A stretch of DNA of 64,000 nucleotides from Melastoma dodecandrum. Taxonomy: Eukaryota; Streptophyta; Magnoliopsida; Myrtales; Melastomataceae. The notes beneath the pieces were generated by a model, which did not search any database, had not been told where the DNA came from, and was given only the letters and a program-made list of their open reading frames with translations. This document shows, in pieces, positions 25,950 through 35,010 of this stretch. Both the position numbers and the translations under genes were made by a program. The stretch spans positions 434,001 through 498,000 of the forward strand of contig JARUPY010000292.1 of NCBI GenBank assembly GCA_029817715.1, written 5' to 3'. The first letter of the stretch is position 1, and every line of letters begins with the position of its first letter.

Positions 25950-26582
25950 TCAGCGGATGCCGCCGCCAACCACGCCGGCCTCGACCGCCAGCGACAGGCG
26001 ATCGGTCACGGCCCACTCGACCCCGACGCCCGCCACCGGCCGCACCGCGATGTCCTGGCGGCTGAACGGCAGCGTCCCCGGCGTCGGCCCGACCCGCAGG
26101 GTCTCATGCAGCGCCACGGCGCCGGTCTTGGCGTAGACCAGCACGTCCGGCGCCAGCAGCGTCCCGACCTTCACCTCCAGGGCGCCGGCGAAGTCGCGGC
26201 TGTAGGCGAGCCGCCCGTAGCCGGGCGTCAGGGCGCCGTCGAGCCCGGCGAGGTAATCGAAGCCGCCGCTGATGCCGTAGAGGATCGGACCCTCCTGCCA
26301 CATCCGCCCGCCCTCGAACCCGAGGGTGGGTCCCGCATAGCTGCCGAAATGCCGGGACGCGGCCACCGCGAAGCCGGTCGAGAGCCGCGCGTAGGATCCG
26401 GTCCAGCGGCCATACGCGTCCTCGGCCGTCTGGGGCCAAGCGAAGGAGGGCAGCGGTGCGAAACCGATCGTGGGCCACAGGAGGGCCTGGGCGGCGGCCG
26501 GGGACGCCTGAAGCAGGCCGACGCCGAGACCGAGGCCGGCGGCACGGTGGCGGAACGGACGCGAAGCGGCACGGCGAGTCAT
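25950..26582 (-). CDS. Outer-membrane beta-barrel protein (OmpW/Omp25-like)
   Basis: The 210-residue protein has a signal peptide (residues about 1-31, ending SPAAAQA) and alternating strands with glycine and aromatic residues (YARLSTGFAVAASRHFGSY, VLVYAKTGAVALHE). It closes with VGVEWAVTDRLSLAVEAGVV, as in eight-stranded opacity-type barrels. The final residues are GGGIR rather than the usual terminal Phe. It is divergent from the membrane protein gene at 26780. Confidence 0.7.
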   Translation of the reverse strand: MTRRAASRPFRHRAAGLGLGVGLLQASPAAAQALLWPTIGFAPLPSFAWPQTAEDAYGRWTGSYARLSTGFAVAASRHFGSYAGPTLGFEGGRMWQEGPILYGISGGFDYLAGLDGALTPGYGRLAYSRDFAGALEVKVGTLLAPDVLVYAKTGAVALHETLRVGPTPGTLPFSRQDIAVRPVAGVGVEWAVTDRLSLAVEAGVVGGGIR

Positions 26583-26779
26583 GCGGCCATGCTAGCCGAA
26601 GGCGTCGGGCCGAAACAGGGCAGACTGAAGCGCGGCCGCCGCATCCCGACCCGAGTGCCCGATCCGTCGCCGCGCGCGCCGCCCTCGCCGGCGCGGCCCT
26701 GCTCGCGGCGGTTCCCCTGATCGCGGAGCCGGCGCGCGCCGCGCCGCTCACCCTGCCTCTGCCCGGCCCGTTGCCGCCG

Positions 26780-27409
26780 GTGCGCGCGCTGACCGTGCTG
26801 ACGGGGATCCACGTCCTCGGGGTCTGTTTCGGGCTCGGCGGCGCGACGATGCTGGATTTCTGGATCCTGCGCTGGCTGCGCTGGGGCGACCTGCCCGGCG
26901 AAATCGACCGGACCCTCAGATTCGTCAGCAAGGTCTGCGCGGCGGGTCTCGCGATGCTCTGGCTGTCCGGGCTGGGCTTCCTCGCGCTCTACGCGTCGGA
27001 TTCTCCCGACAAGCTCGCGAATCCGAAGCTCTGGGCCAAGCTCACGGTGGTCCTCGTGCTCAGCCTGAACGGCCTCGTGATCGGGTCGATCGTCCTCCCG
27101 CAAGTCCTGCGCGACATGGCCCGGCCGATCCTGCACGGAATCTCCATGCCCCGTGCGGTCGTCTTCCTTGTCTCCGGGGCGGTCTCGGGCGTGTCCTGGT
27201 ACACCGCCTTCGGGCTCGGCCTGATGCGCGAGCTCAACGGCACCGTGGCGTATGAGGTGCTGATCGGCTTCTGGCTCGGCGGCATCGGCGTGACGGCCCT
27301 CGGGGCGTTCCTGCTCTGGCTGCAGCTGCGCAGGCGGATCACGGCCGGATCCCGGGACGCCGCTCGGCCGGCCCTGGCGGATCAGGCCGCGGCGCCGGAG
27401 CGGTCCTGA
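26780..27409 (+). CDS. Four-helix membrane protein, DUF2269/CopD-like
   Basis: The protein has about four or five transmembrane segments: LTVLTGIHVLGVCFGLGGAT with a His, LAMLWLSGLGFLALYA, LTVVLVLSLNGLVIGSIVL, AVVFLVSGAVSGVSWYTAFG and VLIGFWLGGIGVTALGAFLL. The start is uncertain. GTG 26780 gives the usual short N-terminus before helix 1, TTG 26771 is also possible, and the open frame reaches much further upstream across the divergent gene. It ends six bases before the prepilin peptidase gene. No cofactor motif is certain. Confidence 0.65.
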   Translation: MRALTVLTGIHVLGVCFGLGGATMLDFWILRWLRWGDLPGEIDRTLRFVSKVCAAGLAMLWLSGLGFLALYASDSPDKLANPKLWAKLTVVLVLSLNGLVIGSIVLPQVLRDMARPILHGISMPRAVVFLVSGAVSGVSWYTAFGLGLMRELNGTVAYEVLIGFWLGGIGVTALGAFLLWLQLRRRITAGSRDAARPALADQAAAPERS

Positions 27410-27415
27410 CACGTC

Positions 27416-27883
27416 ATGACGGTCGATCCGTTCCTCGCGTTCCTGCCGCTGCCGCTGACCCTGCCGGTGGCCGTCATCGACCTGCGGCGGCGCATCATCC
27501 CGGACGGCCTGAACCTCGCCCTGCTCGTCGCCGGCCTCCTCGTCGCGGGCCTCCGGGATCCGAGCCCGGACGTCGTGCTCGCGCGGGGCGCCGAGGCGGC
27601 ACTCGCCTTCGCGCTGGGTTGGACGCTGCGCGCCCTTTACGCCCGGCTCCGCGGCCGGACCGGCCTTGGCCTCGGTGACGTGAAATTCCTCGGGGCGGCG
27701 ACGGCCTGGACCGGCCGCGCGCCGATGCCGTTCGTGATCCTGATCGCCAGCGGGACCGCGCTCGTCGTCCTCGGGTTCGGGGCCTTGGCCGGGCGGCGGA
27801 TCGGCGCCGCGACGCAGCTGCCGTTCGGGCCGTTCCTCGCCCTCGGTCTGCACGGGGCGCTGTTGCTCGCGCCGATGGCGTGA
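27416..27883 (+). CDS. Prepilin peptidase, catalytic domain only (GspO-like, A24 family)
   Basis: The 155-residue multi-pass membrane aspartic protease carries the two catalytic sites AVIDLRRRIIPDGLN and GLGLGDVKFLGA. It lacks the N-terminal methyltransferase domain with the CxxC pairs of PilD/GspO, as in CpaA-type enzymes. Placed at the edge of the type II secretion locus, it should cleave the leaders of the pseudopilins GspH, GspI, GspJ and GspK encoded at 41-43.6 kb. Confidence 0.85.
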   Translation: MTVDPFLAFLPLPLTLPVAVIDLRRRIIPDGLNLALLVAGLLVAGLRDPSPDVVLARGAEAALAFALGWTLRALYARLRGRTGLGLGDVKFLGAATAWTGRAPMPFVILIASGTALVVLGFGALAGRRIGAATQLPFGPFLALGLHGALLLAPMA

Positions 27884-27985
27884 GGGCGAATAGGGAGTGG
27901 CGAATAGCGAATAGGATTTGGCGAAGCGCCCGGACAGGGCAGGCGGCCCGCGTCCTCCCTACTCGCTACTCCCTATTCGCCCCTA
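27884..27985. repeat. Large inverted repeat between convergent genes
   Basis: GGGCGAATAGGGAGTGGCGA starting at 27884 is matched in inverse by sequence ending near 27985 (CTACTCGCTACTCCCTATTC). The arms are about 27-30 bases with few mismatches around a roughly 40-base GC-rich centre. It separates two convergent genes and can fold on both strands, so it may end transcription from each side. Confidence 0.75.
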
Positions 27986-29197
27986 TTGCGCCAGCTGGCC
28001 GACGCTCAGGATCGCCCCCATCACCGAGATGATCAGGCCGCCGATCAGGCCGCCGACCGCAATCGTCACCAGGGGCGTGAACAGGGCGAGCATCCCGTCG
28101 ATGCGCTGGCGGGTCTGGGTCTCATGCATCTCGGCAGCGTGGGCCAGCACGTGGCCGAGGCGGTTCACCTGCTCGCCGCTGGCGATCAGGGAGAGGGTCG
28201 AGGAGGCGTAGGGGCGCAGGCGTCCGAGGCCGGAGGCGAGACTGCCGCCCTCGGTGAGGCGCTGTCCGGCCTCGTCGAGGGCGAGGCGGAAGATCCGGTT
28301 GCCGGCGAGCGGCCGCGTGGCGGCTACCGCATCGGGCACCGGCACCTCCGCCTCCAGCAGGGTGGCCAGAACCCGGCAGATCCGCCCGAGCTCGATCCCG
28401 ACCACCACCTCTCGCACCAGGGGCAGCCGCAGGGCGAGGCGGGAGCGCACGGCCGCGACATCCGGCGCGGCCCAGGCGCGGACGAGGGCGAAGCCGAGGA
28501 GCGCCGTCCCGCCGACGAGCAGCGGCCACCACGCCGACACGAAGGCGCCGAGCGCCCCGGCGGCCCGGATCGCGAAGGGCGGCGCCTGCCCGGTCCCCTC
28601 GAACAGCGGTGCCAGGGCGGGCACCAGCACCCCGACGATCAGCGCCACGGTGCCGAGCGCCATCACCACGAGCAGCGCCGGGTAGATCAGCGCCGAGGCG
28701 AGGTGGCGCCGCACCGCATCCCGGCGCTCGATCGAGGCGGTCAGCGAGGCGATCACGTCGACCAGCGTCCCGGTCGCCTCGCCGGCCCGGACGCTATCGA
28801 CCATGTCCCGCGGAAACGCCGCCGGATGGGCCGCCATCGCCCGCGACAGGGCGGCGCCGCCGACGACCCGTTCGAGGAGGTCGGTCAACACCGGCTTCAG
28901 CGCCGCGGAGGCCTGCCGCTCGGTCAGGCGCAGGGCCCGGTCCACGGTCAGGCCGGCGCCCAGCAGGGTGCCGAATTCCCGCAGGAAGGCGATGCGCGCG
29001 GCGTCGCTGACCCGGTCACGGCCGAACAGGTCGCGCTTCCAGAAGGCGGCCGGGCCGGCGGGCGCGGGGGTGATGGCGAAGACCTGGAGCCCCTCGGCGC
29101 GGAGCTGCGCCACCGCCCGCTGGCGCGTCTCGGCCTGCACGGTCCCGGCCCGGGTCCGGCCGTCGGCCGCGTAGGCGCGGTAGGCGAAGTGGCTCAT
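27983..29197 (-). CDS. gspF: Type II secretion inner-membrane protein GspF
   Basis: The 404-residue platform protein starts MSHFAYRAYAADGRTRAGTV and has two T2SSF domains with the helices ALIYPALLVVMALGTVALIV, a central pair near residue 225, and ITIAVGGLIGGLIISVMG-type hydrophobic ending near the C-terminus. It anchors the ATPase GspE and the pseudopilus in the inner membrane. Its ATG overlaps the gspE stop by four bases. Confidence 0.93.
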   Translation of the reverse strand: MSHFAYRAYAADGRTRAGTVQAETRQRAVAQLRAEGLQVFAITPAPAGPAAFWKRDLFGRDRVSDAARIAFLREFGTLLGAGLTVDRALRLTERQASAALKPVLTDLLERVVGGAALSRAMAAHPAAFPRDMVDSVRAGEATGTLVDVIASLTASIERRDAVRRHLASALIYPALLVVMALGTVALIVGVLVPALAPLFEGTGQAPPFAIRAAGALGAFVSAWWPLLVGGTALLGFALVRAWAAPDVAAVRSRLALRLPLVREVVVGIELGRICRVLATLLEAEVPVPDAVAATRPLAGNRIFRLALDEAGQRLTEGGSLASGLGRLRPYASSTLSLIASGEQVNRLGHVLAHAAEMHETQTRQRIDGMLALFTPLVTIAVGGLIGGLIISVMGAILSVGQLAQ

Positions 29198-30927
29198 CCG
29201 TCGAGCCCCTCCAGAACGCGGCCGACCTCGTCGAGGCTCGTCAGCCCGGCCGCCGCCAGGGCGCGGCCGCTCTCGGCGAGCGGGACCATCCCCTCCGCCC
29301 GGGCGTGGGCCGCGATGGTCCGCTCCCCGGCCCGGTCGGCGATCAGGCCGCGCAGAACCCCGTCGAGCCGCATCACCTCGGACACGACCATCCGGCCGCG
29401 ATAGCCGGTGCCGTTGCAGGCCGGGCAGCCGCAGGGTCGCCGCAGGGTGACGAGGCCTGAATCCGGCAGCCGCAGCGACAGGCGCTCCCGCTCGGTGACG
29501 GGCGCCGGCTCCGCGCAGGCGTCGCACAGGCGTCGGACCAGCCGCTGGGCGACCACGCCGTTGAGGGTCGCGGCGATCAGGTAGGGCTCGATGCCCATAT
29601 CCATCAGCCGGGTCACCGCGGCGGCGGCCGCGTTGGTGTGCAGGGTCGAGACCACCAGATGGCCGGTGAGCGAGGCCTGCACGGCGATCCGCGCGGTCTC
29701 ACCGTCCCGGATCTCGCCGACCATCACCACGTCCGGGTCCTGCCGCAGGATCGATCGCAGGGCGGCGGCGAAATCGAGGCCGATGCCCGGATGGGCCTGG
29801 ACCTGATTGACCCCGGCCATCCGGTACTCAACCGGATCCTCCACGGTGACGACCTTGAGGTGCGGCCCGTTCAGGCGCTTCAACGCCGCATAGAGGGTGG
29901 TGGTCTTGCCCGAACCGGTCGGGCCGGAGACCAGCACGAGGCCGTTCGGCCGGCTGATCATCGTCTCGATCCGCGCGATGGCGGGGGCGCCGAAGCCGAG
30001 GCCGGTGAAGTCGTCGACCCGGCGGGAACCGTCGAGGACCCGCAGCACGACGCTCTCGCCATGGGCGGTCGGCAGGGTCGAGACGCGGATATCGACCTCC
30101 TGGCCCCGGTCGGGGGCCTTCATCCGCCCGTCCTGCGGCAGGCGCCGCTCGGCGATGTTGAGGCCGGCCTGGATCTTGATCCGGGTGGTCAGGGCGAGCT
30201 GCACCGACTTGGCCAGCCGCTCCGCCTCGATCAGCACGCCGTCGACCCGGTAGCGCACCCGCAGGTCGGCCTCCTCGGCCTCCAGGTGGATGTCGGAGGC
30301 CGACAGCTCGAAGGCCTTGCGCACGAGGCGGGCGGCGAGCCGCACGATCGGCGCCTGACTCGCCACGTCCTGGAGCTGGGCGAGGTCGTCGTCGATCACC
30401 CCATCGGAATCGGGGGCGGCATCGCCGTAGACCCCTCGGTGCGCCCGCTCGAACGTCCCGGGCCCGATCAGGCGCCGCTCCACCGGCCGGTCGGCGAGGT
30501 GGGTCAGCGCCTCCGGGATCTCCGGATCGAACGGATCGACCACGGCGACGATCAGCCGGTCCGGATCGGCCGCCACAGGCAGCACCCGGGCGCGGGCGCA
30601 ATAGTCGCCGCCGAGCGCCTCGGGCAGGACGGGGGCGCCCGGAACCGCGTCGGGGCTCAGGATCGGTAGTCCGGTCGCCTCCGACAGGGCGGTGACGAGG
30701 GTCGCCTCGTGGATCAGGCCGAGTTCCACCAGCAGCACCGGCAGGGGCCGCCGGCCCGGCAGGTCGAGGACGGCGCGCGCCCGCTCGTGGCCGGCGGGAT
30801 CGAGGGCGTCCCGCTCGGCCAGGAAGGTCACGAAGGCGCGTGCCTCTGCTCGAGGATCGCGCGGGGTCCCGCGGCGGTCGGGGGCGGACCGGAGCGGGCG
30901 GGTCTTGGCGGCCCAGATGGTCAGCAT
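29194..30927 (-). CDS. gspE: Type II secretion ATPase GspE
   Basis: The 577-residue cytoplasmic motor has an N1E domain, then the N2E region with ASDIHLEAEEADLRVRYRVDG, the Walker A box SGPTGSGKTTTLY (Lys about 341), the Asp box, Walker B around LRQDPDVVMVGEIRD and the His box HLVSTLHTNAA-like segment. It closes with a zinc-binding Cys module (CDAC and CGCPAC). All ATPase motifs are intact. It powers assembly of the pseudopilus together with GspF and GspL. Confidence 0.95.
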   Translation of the reverse strand: MLTIWAAKTRPLRSAPDRRGTPRDPRAEARAFVTFLAERDALDPAGHERARAVLDLPGRRPLPVLLVELGLIHEATLVTALSEATGLPILSPDAVPGAPVLPEALGGDYCARARVLPVAADPDRLIVAVVDPFDPEIPEALTHLADRPVERRLIGPGTFERAHRGVYGDAAPDSDGVIDDDLAQLQDVASQAPIVRLAARLVRKAFELSASDIHLEAEEADLRVRYRVDGVLIEAERLAKSVQLALTTRIKIQAGLNIAERRLPQDGRMKAPDRGQEVDIRVSTLPTAHGESVVLRVLDGSRRVDDFTGLGFGAPAIARIETMISRPNGLVLVSGPTGSGKTTTLYAALKRLNGPHLKVVTVEDPVEYRMAGVNQVQAHPGIGLDFAAALRSILRQDPDVVMVGEIRDGETARIAVQASLTGHLVVSTLHTNAAAAAVTRLMDMGIEPYLIAATLNGVVAQRLVRRLCDACAEPAPVTERERLSLRLPDSGLVTLRRPCGCPACNGTGYRGRMVVSEVMRLDGVLRGLIADRAGERTIAAHARAEGMVPLAESGRALAAAGLTSLDEVGRVLEGLDG

Positions 30928-31330
30928 GGCCCAATCATCCGGCCAAGGGGACTCGACGCCGACGGCTTTGTAGGCCGCGATGCGCGCCCTCTCCCGTGCG
31001 AGCTACGGAATCTACGCATCGGGAGTCGGCACCGCGCGTGTCCTTCACCCCTTCTGCGGGGGAGGAAGGGGCGCGGAGAGCCGCGCGCTCGGTCTCGAAA
31101 CGAGGCCCGCGCGTCCGATGGCCCGTCCGAGACAGGACGGTGACGGGTCAGGCCACCGCGCGCCCGCGCGGACGACACCGCTCTCGTGGACCGTGTGGCG
31201 ACGCGATCGGGCATGGCTCGATACCGACTTTCGATCGAGTAGATATTTCACACTCTAAGTTAAATCCCTGGCAATACCGGAGGGTTAACGAAAAGGCCGA
31301 CACGTCCTCGAAGCCGGGCCGGAGCCCGCC
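30928..31330. other. Divergent promoter region between gspE and gspL
   Basis: No gene is seen. The right half (31220-31300) is AT-richer and should hold the gspL promoter. The left half is GC-rich and includes a piece of the CTTCTGCGGGGGAGG palindromic repeat near 31047. Confidence 0.5.
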
Positions 31331-32413
31331 GTGAGAGCCAGATCCACCCCCCCATCCCCGTTCCGGTCCCCCCGCCTGCGCCAGATCCTCGACGCGGCCG
31401 TCCACCTGTCGGGTTTTGCCGAATCGCGCGCCGACCGGGTACCGACGCCGCTGGCGATCCAGGTCGGGGCGCCGGGGGCGGCGGCGATCACGATCGTCGA
31501 CCGGCGGGGGGACGCGCCGCGGACCTACCGGTTCGGGGCCGGCGCTGCGGGCGATCTGGCCCCCGACGATCTGGCCGAGCGGCTCGCGGCGGTCGCGGGC
31601 GGGGGCCGGGTGCGGGTGAAGGTGCTGGTCGATCCAGCGGCCTGCTTCCTGCGCACCCTGGTGCTGCCCGGCGCGGCGCTGCCGCGGATGCGCACCCTCC
31701 TGGCCGAGGAACTGGAGGCCGCGACGCCGTTCCGGGCCGAATCCGTCTACAGCGACTGGTTCGTGGAGGGCGAGGACGTCGCCGCCCGCACCCTGCACGT
31801 GCGCCACGTCGTCCTGAAGAGGTCCCGGCTCGATCCGCTCCTCGACGCCCTCGCCCGGGCCGGCCTGCCGGCTGGTCCCGTGACGGTGGGCGTGAACGAG
31901 TGTCAGACGCTGCCGGTCGATCTCCTCAGCCACGGCCACCGCGCCCTGCCGGCCCTGCTGGGTGGCGGGCGGGTCGGCGACCGGGTCCTGATCGTGGGAA
32001 CGGTCCTGCTGCTGCTCGCGGCGTTCTGGGGCTGGCGCGGGCATCAGGAGGCTGAACTATCCGCCCTCGACGCGGCCTTCGCGGCCGTGCGGCGGGAGGC
32101 CGGGCCGCTCCTGCCGCCGCCCGTCCAGGCGGGCCTGTCGGCGATCGAGGCCGGCCGGACGCCAGCGCCGGTACCGGTCTGGGACGCCCTCGCGGCCGCC
32201 CTGCCGGATGGTGCCTCCGCGGTGGCGCTCCACCTCGACCGCGACGGCGCGCGCGTCACCCTCTCGGCCACAGACGAGGCCGCGGCGCTCGCCGCCCTCG
32301 GCGGGATCGCCGGTCTCGGGCCGCCGGTGGTGCGCAGCGCCGCGGACGAATCGGGGGGCCGGCGCCGACTCGTCGTGCTGCTGCCGCGCGCCGCCGCGGA
32401 GGATCGCCGATGA
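31331..32413 (+). CDS. gspL: Type II secretion protein GspL
   Basis: The 360-residue bitopic protein starts at GTG. Its cytoplasmic actin-like domain (about residues 40-215, including LVLPGAALPRMRTLLAEELE and ESVYSDWFVEG) should bind GspE; it is followed by a transmembrane helix (VLIVGTVLLLLAAFWGW, about 219-235) and a periplasmic ferredoxin-like domain. Its stop overlaps gspM by ATGA. Confidence 0.88.
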   Translation: MRARSTPPSPFRSPRLRQILDAAVHLSGFAESRADRVPTPLAIQVGAPGAAAITIVDRRGDAPRTYRFGAGAAGDLAPDDLAERLAAVAGGGRVRVKVLVDPAACFLRTLVLPGAALPRMRTLLAEELEAATPFRAESVYSDWFVEGEDVAARTLHVRHVVLKRSRLDPLLDALARAGLPAGPVTVGVNECQTLPVDLLSHGHRALPALLGGGRVGDRVLIVGTVLLLLAAFWGWRGHQEAELSALDAAFAAVRREAGPLLPPPVQAGLSAIEAGRTPAPVPVWDALAAALPDGASAVALHLDRDGARVTLSATDEAAALAALGGIAGLGPPVVRSAADESGGRRRLVVLLPRAAAEDRR

Positions 32414-32934
32414 TGCGCATCCGGCATCGCGTCACCCGGCCGCTCCTGGTGCGGCTCGCCGCCCTCCTGCTCCTCGCGGTCATCGCCGCGGCACCGCTCT
32501 CGGCCGCCCTCGACGCCTCCGCCGCGATCGATGCGGCCCGCGACCGCCTCGACCGGGCGCGGGCGCTTTCGGCGCGTCCGCCGGTGCTGCCGCCGCTCGC
32601 GGCGGCGGATGGCGCCACGCTCCTGGCCGCCTTTCGCGGCCGGCTCGATGCCCTCGCGGCCGGGCGGGCGATCGTGATCGATGCGGCCACCCTCGAACCC
32701 GATCCGGCCCGGCCCGAGGTGCCGCGCCTGCGCGGGCTGCTGCGCGGTACCTCGGCGGGCTTGCACGGGCTGCTGCACGCCCTGGATAGCGCGGCGCCCC
32801 GCCTCGCCGTGGCGGAAGCCGATCTGTCGATCGCGCGCCCGGCCGATGACGAGATCGGCCGGCCGACGATCCTGCACCTCGTCGTGACAGCCCGTGGGGT
32901 GATCGGGGCTCAGCCTGCGGGGCAGAAGCCGTGA
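32410..32934 (+). CDS. gspM: Type II secretion protein GspM
   Basis: The 174-residue protein has one N-terminal transmembrane helix (LLVRLAALLLLAVIAAAPLS), a coiled-coil part and a ferredoxin-like periplasmic domain (GTSAGLHGLLHALDSAAPRL). GspM pairs with GspL in the inner-membrane platform. Four-base overlaps tie it to gspL upstream and to the gspC-like gene downstream. Confidence 0.85.
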   Translation: MMRIRHRVTRPLLVRLAALLLLAVIAAAPLSAALDASAAIDAARDRLDRARALSARPPVLPPLAAADGATLLAAFRGRLDALAAGRAIVIDAATLEPDPARPEVPRLRGLLRGTSAGLHGLLHALDSAAPRLAVAEADLSIARPADDEIGRPTILHLVVTARGVIGAQPAGQKP

Positions 32935-33431
32935 GGGCGCTGATCGGGATCCTGGCCGCGAGCCGCTGGGCGGCGCGCGCCGCGTTCGGGCTCGCTGGCC
33001 TCGCCCTGCTGACTGTCCAGATTTGGCCGATCGCAATAGATCCGCCCCCGCCGCGGGGACCGCCGGCACAGGCGATTCCGGCCGAGGGATCGGCTCTCCG
33101 CCGGCCGCTGTTCGATCCGGACCGGCGCGCCTGGACGGCCGAGGGCAGCCGTGACCTGATCCTGCGGCCGGACCCGGTGCCGCCGATCCTCGTGCTGCGC
33201 GGGATCCGCCGCGACGGAGCTGAGATCCGGGCCTTCATCGACGATGGCAGCGGCAATCCGACCTGGCTCGCCCCCGGCGACGGCCGCGGCGACTGGCGCA
33301 TCATCGCCATCGGGACCGACAGGATCACCCTGACCCAAAGGGGGCGCCTGTTCACGGCGACCTTCCTGGGCGAGCCCGCGACGCTGCGCCCGGCGCTGTT
33401 CGCAGACCGGCCGGCGGCATTACGGCCGTAG
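32931..33431 (+). CDS. GspC-like (or GspN-annotated) type II secretion component
   Basis: The 166-residue protein starts with GTG. One transmembrane helix (AAFGLAGLALLTVQIWPI) is followed by a proline-rich linker and a homology-region-like beta domain: RRPLFDPDRR, LVLRGIRRDGAEIRAFID, then DRITLTQRGRLFTATF. GspC uses this domain to contact the secretin GspD across the periplasm. There is no C-terminal PDZ or coiled-coil domain, so it is a minimal form. It closes the gspLM operon. Confidence 0.75.
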   Translation: MRALIGILAASRWAARAAFGLAGLALLTVQIWPIAIDPPPPRGPPAQAIPAEGSALRRPLFDPDRRAWTAEGSRDLILRPDPVPPILVLRGIRRDGAEIRAFIDDGSGNPTWLAPGDGRGDWRIIAIGTDRITLTQRGRLFTATFLGEPATLRPALFADRPAALRP

Positions 33432-33940
33432 GGCCCGCATTCGCGCGACGGTGTGATGGGCGGGGTGCGAGGGGATGCGCTCAGCCTGCGCGCGATCCCC
33501 AATCAATCGAGTGACTTCGGACACGGCAAAACAGCAGCGATGGCAGATCGGCGGCGTGGCGCGCCGGGCCGAGGGCATCGTGCGGTTGTCGACCGTTGGC
33601 TGCCGTCCGCAAGGGGTGGATCCCTGCGGTTCCGCTTTCCAACGGGAGAGCACGAAAACGGACGTCGTCGCGGGTTCAATAGTAACCGACTGACTTGTCC
33701 AAGACCGTCTTCGCTGCCCATTTCAGTTTTTATAGCAGTCGTATAATCTTACCAAAATTTCTACATAACCCCACCGATCAATAGAGACGCCTCCGTTCTG
33801 CAAAAATGCCACAAAATCAATTTGAAGTTTATGAAATTTCAGGTTGACGGAAAGTTATTTTCATCATAGTTTTGGTTAACAGGCGTCATTTGTAAAAAAC
33901 AATACATTCCTCGCACGCGAAAAATTCCAAAAGCCGATCC
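33432..33940. other. AT-rich gap before the AraC regulator gene
   Basis: The first part is ordinary GC. From about 33690 to 33930 it turns strongly AT-rich (for example TTTATAGCAGTCGTATAATC), unlike the surrounding secretion genes. It has no supported gene and probably holds the promoter of the regulator at 33941. Confidence 0.55.
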
Positions 33941-34939
33941 ATGCAAACGCTGTTTTCCACGGAGCACCTGCATCCAGGCGATAAGTTCAAGAGTTGGTGC
34001 GATGCCATGTCTGGCTTGGGCGTTCCGGCGGAGCAGAAGCGTCTGACAGACGATCCTTTCGACGGTAAGCTGGAATTTGCCACGATCGGCTCGATCGCCG
34101 CGATACGCACCTCGCACAGAGCGCTCCGCGCTGAGGCGACGCCCAATCTGGGTCGGCGCCATGGCCAGGAGAATGCTGTCGGAATATTCCTCCGGCTCGC
34201 GGGGGTTGCCAAGACCAGTCAATACGACAGGACCTCCGTGCAACGTCCCGGCGACCTCATGGTGCTCGACTGCAGTCCGGCCACGCAGGAGTACAGCGCG
34301 GGCAGCCAGATGCTCACCCTCCACATACCCCGTGAGCGACTGGAGTCTTTCCTCGGCCCAGCTCGCCTCTACAGTGGGCTGACGATCGGTGCGGACCTCG
34401 GTAGCACCACCCTGGCAACACGTTTCGTGACCGAGTTGATCCAGGTCAGTCGAAGCCTGACGCCGGACGTCGCCGACCGCATGGCGTCGATCGGCGTGGA
34501 TCTGGCTGTGGCCAGTCTCGCCGAGCGGCTGGCGCAGGAGGTGCCGCGATCCATTCAAGGCAACGCCACAGTCCAGCGCGCCAAGGCCTACATCGAGGCT
34601 CACCTGAATGACGCGACCCTCGACCCGCCCAAGCTCGCCGCTGCGGTCGGCGTGTCGCTGCGCCGGCTTCAGGAGCTGTTCCATGAGCGCGGCCAGCACA
34701 TCTCCGACTGGATCTGGGAACGCCGCTTGGTCATGGCCGCAAAACAGCTGTCCGACCCGGCCTCTGCCCACCTGTCGATCGGCATGCTGGCTTACGGCTG
34801 CGGCTTCAGCAGCCAGGCGCATTTCGCGCGTCGCTTCAAGGATCGCTATGGCCTGAGCCCGCGTGAGTACCGGCATGCTCATAGGCGAGACGTACAACCG
34901 GCCGCGTCAGCCTTCAGGCTATCGTCCTCGTTCGCCTAG
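33941..34939 (+). CDS. AraC family transcriptional regulator
   Basis: The 332-residue regulator has an N-terminal sensor of the AraC-binding-like type (FKSWCDAMSGLG at the start, RPGDLMVLDCS in the middle), as in FeaR-type proteins. Its C-terminal two-helix-turn-helix domain spans about residues 205-315, with VQRAKAYIEAHLND, LAAAVGVSLRRLQELFHERG, and IGMLAYGCGFSSQAHFARRFKDRYGLSPREYR. It lies between two blocks of secretion genes and is preceded by an AT-rich leader. It could control the secretion locus or the oxidase, or be an insertion. Confidence 0.9.
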   Translation: MQTLFSTEHLHPGDKFKSWCDAMSGLGVPAEQKRLTDDPFDGKLEFATIGSIAAIRTSHRALRAEATPNLGRRHGQENAVGIFLRLAGVAKTSQYDRTSVQRPGDLMVLDCSPATQEYSAGSQMLTLHIPRERLESFLGPARLYSGLTIGADLGSTTLATRFVTELIQVSRSLTPDVADRMASIGVDLAVASLAERLAQEVPRSIQGNATVQRAKAYIEAHLNDATLDPPKLAAAVGVSLRRLQELFHERGQHISDWIWERRLVMAAKQLSDPASAHLSIGMLAYGCGFSSQAHFARRFKDRYGLSPREYRHAHRRDVQPAASAFRLSSSFA

Positions 34940-35010
34940 TGATCGGACTCGGTCGGAAGCGGCCTTGAGACTTTGAAAGGAATCGAACGTTTCCGCGGTC
35001 CCACCACCCC

